Assembly (NCBI GenBank): GCA_963169105.1 | Contig: CAUJGU010000440.1 | Coordinates: 1-64,000, forward strand | Reading direction: 5' to 3' | Length of the DNA: 64,000 nt | DNA from: Ceriagrion tenellum | Lineage: Eukaryota > Arthropoda > Insecta > Odonata > Coenagrionidae | Shown: in pieces, positions 54,894 through 64,000 of the stretch | Position numbering within the stretch: the first letter of the stretch is position 1 | How the letters are laid out: every line of letters begins with the position of its first letter | Notes under the pieces: generated by a model | Seen by the model: only the letters and a program-made list of their open reading frames with translations | Databases searched by the model: none | What the model was told of the DNA's origin: nothing | Position numbers and translations under genes: made by a program

Positions 54894-56068
54894 CCCTGCA
54901 GGACTCGCGCCCCTTTTCGGAACGCGAGTACTCGCGCTGAGCCTGTCAGGCTCTATTTTATTGTTGAGGTCTCAGCCTATGAAAGTCGATTATTTTTCTT
55001 TTTCTGTTTGTTTAAATCAAATTAATAATAATTAAACGGTCCATTTAATTAAAACCAAGCCCACGTCTGATAAAATATTTAATTAACAATTCATTTCGGA
55101 AGGGATATAAAATACATTGCCATTACTTGTTATTGATTTATTGACTCGTAAAACCACCACACGGTGTTAATATCAGGATAGAAAGAACATTATGAGAAAA
55201 AATTAGCAATGAACATTATTATGCATGCACGCACTACATAAGATATGTGCATGCTCGAGACAGATACACTTTCCACAATGTTTGCAGACATATCTGGTAA
55301 ATCTATTTTTCCTGTATCCACAGTCCGCACACCTTTTTCTAATTCCAGTGCACTTTGGGTTCTCTATATTTTTAGATGCCTTTGGCTCGTCTATTCTGCT
55401 CGAGTCTTGATAGGCTCGTCTAATATTTTCCCCTAACTCTTTGGGGAGTGTTTTTATAGTTCCCCTAAGCTCTTGAGCCTAAAAACGTGATTTTGATAAA
55501 AGTGATTTCTTGGCTGCCGAGTTGTGAAGTGAATACACTTTTCGAGAAGAGGTCTATTTATAAAAGCCATCACTGCTAACTTAGTGTCAAACCATAACAT
55601 GTAGCTTACATTGTGTCAATTCAAGCGCGCTTGAAATTATAGCAGGAAGAGTAACAATGACTTCTCCAACATACTCCTATGTGAATAGTTTTGAATTTCA
55701 AAATATTAAGCCGATTAGGCAGAAGAAGACCCTTTATGAAAAGTAGAGTGTTTGAAGTTAGCGAAAAAATATTACATTGTGTCTATACATGCAATAAGCG
55801 GAAAAGAAAAGGCTAGGAATGAGAATCAAAAATGTAACACGAGCGCTCGCGTAGAGCCTGAGGGGCTCAGACCGCGTGCATATGAAGCAAAAGTATCCTA
55901 TTCCAACCTGGCGATAGTTTGATCGGGATATTCTGTGCATGTAAAACGTTACCAAAAGAGTAAGGAAAAGGTAGAGAAAATCTGAGCACATTGTTGAGAA
56001 TCGCTCGGGAATTATAGCGAAAATGTTAACAATGTGAGCCTAGCAGGCTCAGCATGAGTTCCGCAGGG
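54894..56068 (-). mobile_element. piggyBac-L, 1,175-bp element with TTAA at both ends
   Basis: The left end CCCTGCAGGACTC and the right end GAGTTCCGCAGGG are imperfect inverted repeats, each abutting TTAA (54890-54893, 56069-56072). Near the ends, words like GAGCCTGTCAGGCTC and GAGCCTAGCAGGCTC form internal palindromes. A piggyBac zinc-finger relic lies inside on the minus strand, so this is an internally deleted copy rather than a pure MITE. It inserted at the end of a piggyBac-G-like repeat. Confidence 0.85.
55203..55478 (-). pseudogene. piggyBac-L transposase C-terminal zinc finger
   Basis: A 91-codon minus-strand frame reads LPKELGENIRRAY, NPKCTGIRKRCADCGYRKN, then RYVCKHCGKCICLEHAH. The spacing of the cysteines and the final CLEH match the C-terminal cysteine-rich domain of piggyBac transposases, which binds the element's ends. 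The catalytic DDD core is missing. It is open from a TAG at 55479-55481 to a TAA at 55203. Confidence 0.8.
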
Positions 56069-56072
56069 TTAA

Positions 56073-58902
56073 AAAGCCGGGTGACATCCCAGATTTCACG
56101 ACATTTAGTTCACTGACATCGCTTGAGACGGATCGCAGGCACTAGTGCACCCGTCGCATTGTCTACTTCAGTTACTCTCGCGTATTCGCTTTGCGTTTCG
56201 TTTGGCATTGGCCGAGTGAGTACGTATATCACGGAGGAAAAAATCATCACATTATCTTCGACCACCCCAAGAGAGGGAGCCCCATGTGAATATTAGATCC
56301 AGAGAAGGAAACTGTGCTTCGCTCAGGAATCGCCACGGAAGACGTCTGTCACACGACCCGTGAGCTGTGGTAAGTTTTGTTTTCACTTCTTTTACAATAT
56401 GGCAATCCGTATTATTATTTCCTATCCTTTTACGTCGTAATCAATGCTGCGTACGTTGTTGAATTATAGAGTTTCATGGCATGTGTCTTTTTTATGCCAG
56501 TGTGTTTTCCTTATTCCCCTCGAAATAAACGTGATTTTTGGCTCCACAATTCACTTCCTTTTTCACTAGGTAAAAAAGATAAGACTGATACTAGGTAAAA
56601 AAGATAAGCTTCGGTTTTGTCTCTAAATTGTTTTCTGTCAACTTTAGCAATAAACGTAAAAAAGTAGATAAAATTACTTTTTTCGAAGCAAATGAGACGT
56701 TTATTGTATTCTAATACCACTTATCAATAGACAGCACTTTCAGTATCGCTCCTTTCTCTTATTTTTACAGTTTAAATTAATCCATACGTAATTTTAAGTT
56801 TTATACTTTATGTAAAAGAGTACACTTTTGCAGAACCATGTCCCGTACTTTGAAAAGTGTCGCAATAAGTAGCAACGCTGGAAAGAATTTGTGGGCTTTG
56901 GGACTAGGCAAACGCTCGCTTTCGTTTACCGGAACTCGTTATCTTCTAGCAGAACCCTTCGCATAATCGATATTGAGGAAACTGATGGAAAATTTTGTTC
57001 TGAGATTGGAGAGAAAATGCCGGGAATGTGCCTTAGCTTAGCAGCCTCCAGAAAGACCCGAGATTGATCGGAGCTGTCTCCCCTTAAAAGTATCCTCGGA
57101 TTTCAAAATTTCAAAGCATTCGGCAAATGACGTTACCCCTGTCTGTAAAGTCTCTTTTTGTTCAAAACGTGGAATCCCACAGTTGGCTTCAACTTTTTCC
57201 ATGAAAGGTCATTTCAAAATCCAGGAAATAGGTAGAAATGAAAAAATGCGGGATTTACCATTGTATATACTTGTGCGGAATAAAGCATTTTTCTTTACTA
57301 TCGCAACGTATTCGACTAAAATATAATTTACACCAGATAACCTTGAACCGAACCCACCAAGAAGTAGAAAACCGCAGAAGACTCCATTAAGACTCACGAC
57401 CTAGGCGGCTATAGACAGTAATGTTAAGTATTGGGACGGAGCGAAATATTATAATAGCAATTTTCTCATGAACCCGGGCCTAATAGATATATATACTCTA
57501 TACTACACCATTGTCTTTAAAACCCCACCGCCTGTCTCGCACCGGCCCTGAGATAACACTCTATTTAAAAGTAACGCTTTCAGTTTCGTTTCCGAACGAA
57601 ATCATATGTTGTTTACGTTAACATCCTTGCTCACTCTCGCTTCAGCGTCAACAATCGCAAAGTCAACCAAAATGCCATTCTCCTCCTCGGCCAGCCTTGG
57701 CGTCGACTCCTCTCCGCGAGGGAAATGGTACATAATGAAATAGAAATGTAAATATACCAACTGACCAGCCGTACCATGGGTTGTAATAACTAAAAGACAA
57801 CTAGTAATGCGAAAATTATGCTCGGATTTGTATTGCAATGGTCTCGCTGATACAAATATATATATATATATTGCTGTTAAACGATATTAACCATATACGT
57901 GCTCTAAAAAGCAAACCACATAAACGTGAGTTTATGAGTAACTCAACGCATACCCCATAGCTGGGATAGCTCTGTTCGAAACGAATGAAATCGGGTGAGA
58001 CATCACTTCTTTGGTTTTGGCATTACAAAATAATGTCACAGAGCATACAAGTTATGAACGGTTTCACCACATCATAAAACGGAATTTTACTTATCCTTCA
58101 ACTGTCACCGTTCTTTCAATTAATTATTAAGTGTTGACAGCACGTTAAATTTATAATATTTATTGCACTACTAAGATAAAAATTTTGGAATTTAGCTTCT
58201 ACAAGTTACAGCTTTTTGCTATTGATGAAAGCTCCATTAACTCGTGAAAAGTCTTAAAAATGTCTAAAGTTCAATAAAAACACCTAGAAGTTAACTATCA
58301 AATGATATATGAACGTATGTACATATAATTATTAATATTTATTGCACAACTCCAATGGAAAACGGGGAAGATAGTGATAGATGGAGGATGCCTTATGTGA
58401 CGTGGTTACAAGCGTTTATGCGTCTTGGTATTTTAGAGCACGTAATATGTATTATATCTATCGTAGAATAGGGATCAAAAAAACCTTATCCTCAGTGTTT
58501 CTATACACAAATATGAGCAAAATTTTTACATTTACCATTAAATTTTATAACTTAACATTGTGGTACGGCCAGTCAGTCGTTATTACCTACCCGCGATGAG
58601 GGGTCGGGTCCTAAATAATGGTCAACTCCTTCACGGGGTTCGAGAGGAGGTAAAATATTCCGCGGCCCCGAAAACGGATTTAAGCCGCCGGACACTCGTA
58701 ATCACACTATGCGGAAAATATTTTATCTCATATGCCTAACGAGAAACTCAATTGTTCTTATTTCTCACTAGTGAATGAGCCATCTGACCCTGGAAATATC
58801 ACAACCGATCCATTTATACAGTCTACTTAATAATAATAAATCAATTCTCTATCTTGTATGGTAATGGTAGTTATCAATAATTCCTCTCTTATCTTTTATC
58901 AG
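56073..58902. other. Mostly unassigned; possible 5' exon of the THAP gene
   Basis: 56090-56370 is GC-richer, with TCAGTT (56168-56173, initiator-like) and a strong splice donor GTAAGT at 56370-56375. The rest is AT-rich and without genes. It holds a 19-bp direct repeat ACTAGGTAAAAAAGATAAG (56565-56583 and 56590-56608) and a (TA)n run near 57857-57871. A polypyrimidine tract and TTTATCAG acceptor lie at 58881-58902. Confidence 0.4.
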
Positions 58903-59012
58903 GCGTATAAGTGTGGAGGATTGGAGTTTCTGCTTCTATTGCACCAATCATATTCACGAAGAAGATAACCACTGACTTGAGAGATATTATAGCTCTGAAC
59001 ATACTATCTTCA

Positions 59013-59136
59013 ATGGCTGGAAATAAATGTGTTTACCTCGGGTGCAATGCCAATCGGCGAGGATCCCCTGGAGTTCGATTTTTTCGTATTCCTGCATCGG
59101 ATAGTGAAATCTCCCAGAAATGGGTTGAAAACAGTG
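59013..59136 (+). CDS. THAP/P-element-like transposase, exon 1 (N-terminal THAP half)
   Basis: Begins MAGNKCVYLGCNANRRGSPG and continues VRFFRIPASDSEISQKWVEN. This is the first half of a THAP C2CH zinc finger: Cys6 and Cys11, the proline before FFRIP, and the conserved tryptophan. THAP domains bind DNA and are the element-end-binding module of P-element transposases. I chose the ATG at 59013 because THAP domains sit at the extreme N-terminus; the frame is open upstream. The exon ends at 59136 with donor GTAAGT, in phase 1. A good splice acceptor at 58901-58902 suggests a 5' UTR exon upstream. Confidence 0.78.
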
Positions 59137-60938
59137 GTAAGTAAATATAGTATTGTAACAGTAAATAAATTAAACTCTTTAAGGCTGGAATTAGAGGAAG
59201 TTGCCTAGATTCCTGCTGAATAAAAGACACTTCGTAATCTATCATAAACGTATTTGATGACACAATGCGTTTCACCATACCGTGGCATGATCATGTGCGA
59301 AGTTCTTCGGGTAGGGCCTTGAATATATAGCCCTAAAGCGAAGCGTTAGGGACGGGGAAAAGAGGAGTGGAGTGAGAGGAAATAGGGCAGAGGGGTAAAC
59401 ATTTTTTGCATCGGGCCAAAGAGGGAGAAACATAGGAAATTGGTGACGGGAAAGGTGGAAAAGGTAATGGGGAGGAAATTAAATAGGGAAGAAGGGAGCA
59501 TTGTGCTTTTAACAAGGCTACCACACTTCACCGGACCGGACACTGGTGGAGAAACGGCGGAGGAGAGGGTATCATTGGGAATGTGGAGAGGGTAAATGAC
59601 AGTTTTGAGTGACGATGGAGGGTGTAGTAACCATCTTGGAGGTGTAGGGGGTGGCTTGTAAAGGGGACGAGTGGCTGAACAAAAAATTATCACTTAGCTG
59701 CACATTTTTATGTTTGCCAAGCTTAACAATTTCAATGATTTCTAAGGCATTTATTTTGAGTCCAATACCTACAGGATGCAATATTCTGGGGATAAAAACA
59801 CTGCCGTGACAACTCTCCAAAAGATGCTTCGTGAAATTTGAAGACTTGTCTTCCAATCGGAAGCATCGTTCGTGCTCCTTGCCCTATTTTTAAGAGCTCG
59901 GCTAGTCTGCCGGATGTATATCGTGAAGTATTGTAGCTTCTTGCACGAAAGCTTGTGCACGCCAGATTGTTGGAGTACTTCATCCTTGTCTTTAACGTCA
60001 CTGAGTACCTTCCGAAGATTCCGCTATCCGCTATAGTGGGCTATCTCCAGATGAGGGAGTAGCACTTCGTCGAGACTATATGTAATGCTGTTCATGAAAG
60101 GCAGCTTGCACAATCACTGGGAATGCAAAGGCGGGGTGCAAGAGATGTTAGGACCGAATAATTTTTCGTTTTGATTTCATTTGTAGTATTCTATCCACCA
60201 TTCTCCTTCCCAAGCCATTTCTAGCAGATACTGCTTTGATTGACGCCCACTCAGTTTTGAAATTCACTTAGCAGAAGGGCACACTAATTAGTCGACGAAC
60301 CAAAGAATGGAATGTGGCGTGTTTGTGTGAGTCAGATGGGATAGTGTGTCCAGTAGAGGATGGTTTACGATATATACACCGTGCTCTTGCTAAATTTTTG
60401 GTCAAAGGAACACAAATCAATAGATTTTCTTTATCAAAGAAAACGATTTTGGTGTAAAGGGGGACTGATTATGTTTTCAACTCTTTCGCCTATTCCAATG
60501 AATTTTTAATGGAGTACTTGGGTTGACATTGTGTGCGTTCACTGAGGTTGAAGCTGATGACACCACTTGTCGGATAGGAATGTCTTTTTTATGTAACTTG
60601 GGGAGGCCACAAAGGGCAGGGCAAGTTGGATTCAACACTTCTTTCCAGTAAATAAATTTGTGGGAGATTACCAAGTGTTTTCATTCACCATGAATCATAG
60701 TAAATAGACACAAGTCTGGTAACTGATGGACACATTCGTAAACATTAACTTAAGTTCACGAAATGCTTCGCATGAAAAGGCTCTAAAAGACGGTGTCATT
60801 TTGAAAATGACAGAAATTCACTTCACAGTCTTCTCTATGCCTTCCTTTATCAGCCTCGGGTGAAGCAAATACAAAACAATGCCTCCGTTCCTTTGTTTTT
60901 CATCATTAACGTACACGATATTTTTCTCTTTTGAACAG
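59137..60938 (+). other. Intron splitting the THAP domain
   Basis: 1,802-bp GT-AG intron (GTAAGT ... TTGAACAG) between the two halves of the C2CH finger, phase 1 on both sides. It contains an antisense Penelope relic and otherwise unassigned sequence, including a short hairpin CCCTAAAGCGAAGCGTTAGGG at its left part near 59330. Confidence 0.75.
59560..60700 (-). pseudogene. Penelope-M relic, antisense in the THAP gene intron
   Basis: The minus strand encodes, in order, CPALCGLPKLHKKDIPIR near 60600 (reverse transcriptase block LYGLPK.HK), then after a gap GVHKLSCKK, YIRQTSRAL and, in a shifted frame, SSNFTKHLLES near 59840 (GIY-YIG endonuclease with the N..H.LE block). The core reverse transcriptase is lost. 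Frames are broken repeatedly. It is a different, older copy from Penelope-K. Confidence 0.7.
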
Positions 60939-63364
60939 GTAATATCGCGTTACTTGGTCTATCTCTCAAGACTTTAAACAAGAAGTTGATATGTGAAAGG
61001 CATTTCAAAGAAAATCATGTCAACCCAAGTGGTCGGCTTGTGAAGGGAGCACTTCCGCATCATCATCACCAGTCAACCTCGGTGGTGCAACAGACATCGG
61101 AAAGAACTTCGTCTCCTTGCAGTATTGCTACTCCCGAAAGAACTTTGACTCGACGGATAACACATACGTATTCTAAAAATGCTGCAATGCTATCTCCTGC
61201 AGGTGAATTGACATCTCCTATTGCTGATCATGGGCATGATGAGATATCATATCTCACGCCACCTACCGGTCGTCATGCCTCTCCTAGGCCAACTCCGACT
61301 AAGGCTGCTCGCAGAGCGTTGTGGAGGGTTGAGGCGATATCACCACTTTCCGCCGATCCACGTGCATCTCCAATCGCAAGAGAAGTAGTCCACAACGAGA
61401 CGCCAAAGAAAAAGAAGCTGAAAGCTCAGGTGGAGAAATACAGGAAAACAATAGCGAAACTACGTTCTTCTGTTTCACGGTTGCGGAATCGTGAAAGGCT
61501 GATGGGAAAAACAAGGTTGGTGAGCTCTAGTTTGCTGGAAAAACACTTTCAATCAAGGGAAGCCTTCCTTTTCACACAAATGCAGTTGAGTCACAAAACT
61601 GGAAGCCCATGGAGTAAGGAGGAGCAGAATTTTGCACTATCTCTATTTTTTAAATCACCAACTACATACCGATTTCTCCTCGAGAAGCTGACCCTTCCTG
61701 CTGTGTCAGCTTTAAGGAAGTGGATTAGTAGTTCATCAAAGTACATGACGGGGTTTGACGACTTTTTCTTTCAACAATTGAAGTTAAAAGTGTCCGTCAT
61801 GGCGCGTAGAACTAAGGATTGCGTCATTCTTTTCGATGAGATGTCCCTGCTTGAAAATTTAGAATACTCTCGTTCGATGGACATGATTGAAGGTTATGCA
61901 GATTTGGGACATCTAGGTAGGGCCAGAAAAGTTGGGAAGTATGCTTCGGTGTTCCTGATCAGAGGTATTAACCATAACTGGAAATTACCTGTAGGGTACT
62001 TCATTTCTGAACGCGGGCTTAACAGTTCCCAAATACGGGCACTCTTATTTCCTCTAATTGAAAAGTTAATGGTTGCTGGATTGCAGCCCAAGGGTTTCGT
62101 TTGCGATCAAGCGAGCTCAAATAGAAAAGCAATTAAAGAGATTGGGGTATCATTAGATAAGCCTTTCTTTGAAGTACATGGGGTAAAAATTTACTGTATT
62201 TTTGACGCTCCTCATCTAATTAAATCTGTAAGGAACAATTTCCTCAATAGTGACTTCGTCCTGGATGAAAAAATCCTTTCTTTTGAAAATATTCAAAAGG
62301 TATATCGAAATGACTCGTCCAGCTCCACAACAAGAGCGCTATGGAAACTCACTCCGGCTCATTTATGGCCAAATTCCTTCCAAAAAATGTCAGTGAAACT
62401 GGCAACTCAAATATTTAGTCATTCGGTTGCAGCTGCTATCCGTACGAGCTACTCAATCGGAGAGCTAAAAATCCCATCTGCCCTCCCAACTGCAGACTTC
62501 ATAGAATTTATCAACAATCTCTTTGATGCCCTGAACAGCAAAAATAACATCTTGGAAAGTCATGCCCGCCTGGATGGAAAAAATTTACAGTCAATCGAGG
62601 TGATAGAAGAAGGGCTACGCGTGATGAGTCATGTACGTAAGAAAGATGGTAGCCGTCCCCCATGCTTTGATGGCTTCCTTCTTTCACTTAACTCAATTAG
62701 AGCATTGTGTCACGAGATGAACGACGATGGCATATTTACTGCACGATTGAATCAGGATCCTATTGAAAATTTTTTTTCAGTAATAAGGCAAAAGGGAGGA
62801 TTCAATCGAAATCCCTCTGTGAAGGGATTTAGGAAAAGTTTTCGGCAGGTGGCTCTTTAAAGTTTATTGAAGCCTCCTAAATCATCTAGCTATGATTTAG
62901 ACGAGGACCAGGTCCTACAGCTGTCCACTGGAGATGATATAGGCTTCAGTGGAATTGCAGATTTTCCTGAGGGAATTGAGGATTATGAGGGAGACACGAC
63001 TGAGTCCTCTAAGGAACTGGAGCAAGTCCCTCGTGTCGTGACAGCGAAAACAGTCACTCTGCAGCGTTGCTCAGAGGTGTACTTTTCAGGATATTTAGTG
63101 AAGAGATTGAATGAAAAGTTTGCCTGCAATATATGTCAAGAGAGATTCAGTGGTGTTAGGGACCTAAGCAATAGATCTCAACTCCTCATATTATACAAGA
63201 CCTTTCCAGACTTAAAAGAGATGTCTTCTGGCCTCCTGTATCCTACAGATGAGTTTTTGAAAATAGTGTCGTTAGCAATGAATTTTTTAAAAAAGTATTT
63301 CATTAAGATATCGCACCAAAGAAATGTGAAACAATTCGTAATAACTAAAGTGCAAAAAAAATAA
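60939..63364 (+). CDS. THAP/P-element-like transposase, exon 2 (rest of THAP, RNase H-like core, C-terminus)
   Basis: Acceptor TTTTGAACAG ends at 60938. Spliced in phase to exon 1, the frame completes the THAP finger with LICERHFKENH (the CxxxH pair) and a KGALP motif in place of AVPTIF. Counting from the codon at 60986 as residue 1: a low-complexity linker (25-140), a basic coiled coil (about 141-172), and the P-element transposase core with VILFDEMS (Asp284), FVCDQASSNR (Asp374), IFDAPHLIKSVRNN and NQDPIENFFSVIRQKGG (glutamate about residue 600). An in-frame TAA (62858-62860) ends a 681-residue product. The same frame continues open to 63364 with a C-terminal part containing YFSGYLVKRL and CNICQERF. 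With one base change the gene would be about 850 codons long. It may be a lightly damaged transposon or a domesticated THAP9-like gene. No terminal repeats were found. Confidence 0.82.
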
Positions 63365-63365
63365 A
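63360..63365 (+). terminator. AATAAA overlapping the THAP gene stop codon
   Basis: AATAAA overlaps the TAA stop at 63362-63364. It would serve as polyadenylation signal only if the 3' UTR is extremely short, so its use is uncertain. Confidence 0.35.
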
Positions 63366-63877
63366 AGCAGAATTAGAGACCCACAGTGAAGGGAGCATTC
63401 CTGGGGACTGTGAGTCGCATATTTTGTATGTTTTAGATCTACTTGTTCTTTGTTTGATTAAAAAAAATTGCAAATGGATCCTTCAGAGGAAAAGGTCAAG
63501 TCATGATAAGATAAGGATTTTGTCACACAAGTGATCAATGCATGAATGTGTATGGACTTTTGTAAATTATTATATAATATGAACCATATAAAAATGTTGG
63601 TCTTTGGAAACTTGTTTACAGTTCTTTTCATTCAATACAAGGATATTTACTTTCCAGTCATCGATAGTGGACAGAGAGAAGGGTTAGTCTACTCGAAGGT
63701 AAGAAAAGTTTGTCCTTAATTATTATAGTGATGTATATTCCCATGTCATTGGTAAAACAGTCCTAAATTCTCAGTGAGTTATCTCCGCGATTATCCTTCT
63801 CGGGGCATCGAACCTGGTGCAGAGTGAGATATACGGGATGAATATGAAGTATTAGAAGACAATAGTGATGAGTTTCT
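63366..63877. other. Unassigned sequence after the THAP gene
   Basis: No gene recognised. A small imperfect hairpin GACCCACAGT/ACTGTGAGTC lies at 63378-63387 and 63407-63416. No inverted counterpart was found upstream of the THAP gene that would mark P-element ends. Confidence 0.4.
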
Positions 63878-64000
63878 CTAGAAGTAAGACGGAACATTGA
63901 AGATGCCGGTTGGAGGGCACAAAATAGAGGAAGTCAAGCAGTTTACGTACCTGGGAAGTATTTTATAAGAGTAAGGATTTAGAGGTGAGAATATAAGACG
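63878..64000 (+). pseudogene. LINE reverse transcriptase C-terminal fragment at window edge
   Basis: The plus strand encodes MPVGGHKIEEVKQFTYLGSIL followed by a stop, the VEEFKYLGS block found after the reverse transcriptase core in insect LINEs (compare LINE-F). It runs off the end of the window. Confidence 0.55.

Noticed and set aside
63378..63416. Hairpin after the THAP gene as a P-element terminal repeat
   Set aside because: It is a local hairpin only; no matching inverted copy was seen upstream of the gene.

Overview
This window is eukaryotic, from a large, repeat-rich arthropod genome, most likely an insect. The evidence is a divergent pair of replication-dependent histone genes (H2B/H2A) with insect-like proteins and a TCATTC initiator, two 5S rRNA genes beside them, and a dense load of animal-type transposable elements: Jockey/CR1-like and RTE-like LINEs, Copia, Penelope, Harbinger, piggyBac, and a THAP/P-element-like transposase. 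I cannot name the species. Only the 5S genes, the histone pair and possibly the THAP transposase look like working genes. Nearly everything after 12 kb is mobile-element sequence of different ages.

Layout: 1-2321 is a 346-bp satellite whose units alternate as an A/B dimer. 2522-2640 and 4660-4778 are two 5S rRNA genes. 4860-5976 holds H2B (minus) and H2A (plus) with a shared promoter and 3' stem-loops. 6283-6821 is an almost perfect giant inverted repeat with 263-bp arms. 8321-10064 is a poly-G/CCGGGAAAATC minisatellite with a higher-order period of about 220-240 bp. 10-17 kb is mostly AT-rich unassigned DNA with a piggyBac C-terminal relic, a piggyBac-type end and a tRNA-derived SINE-like head.

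17.3-34.1 kb is a LINE graveyard. It contains an almost full-length minus-strand LINE (A), a plus-strand relative of it cut by another LINE (B), and a three-level nest: an RTE-like element (C) is interrupted by a minus-strand CR1/Jockey-like LINE (D), which is itself interrupted by another RTE-like element (E) with a clean 16-bp target duplication.

35.05-48.4 kb is a second nest. A piggyBac-like element (G) carries a Copia retrotransposon (121/120-bp LTRs, CTAGG duplication) in its 5' part and a LINE (J) in the middle of its transposase. Inside the Copia reverse-transcriptase gene sits a 5,133-bp Harbinger element with perfect 18-bp ends and a CTG duplication. 48.5-51.4 kb holds Penelope pieces in the order endonuclease tail, hammerhead-like motif, then the start of a second copy, followed by a Copia integrase scrap.

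54.3-56.1 kb has a second copy of the piggyBac-G left region, abutted by a separate piggyBac element with TTAA at both ends and a transposase zinc-finger relic. 59.0-63.4 kb is a THAP-domain, P-element-like transposase gene in two exons. Its 1.8-kb intron holds an antisense Penelope relic, and its reading frame is intact except for one in-frame TAA. The window ends in another LINE fragment.

The repeats work together only as a stratigraphy. Insertion order can be read directly: piggyBac-G is older than Copia, which is older than Harbinger; RTE-C is older than LINE-D, which is older than RTE-E. The histone/5S block is the only evident housekeeping locus.
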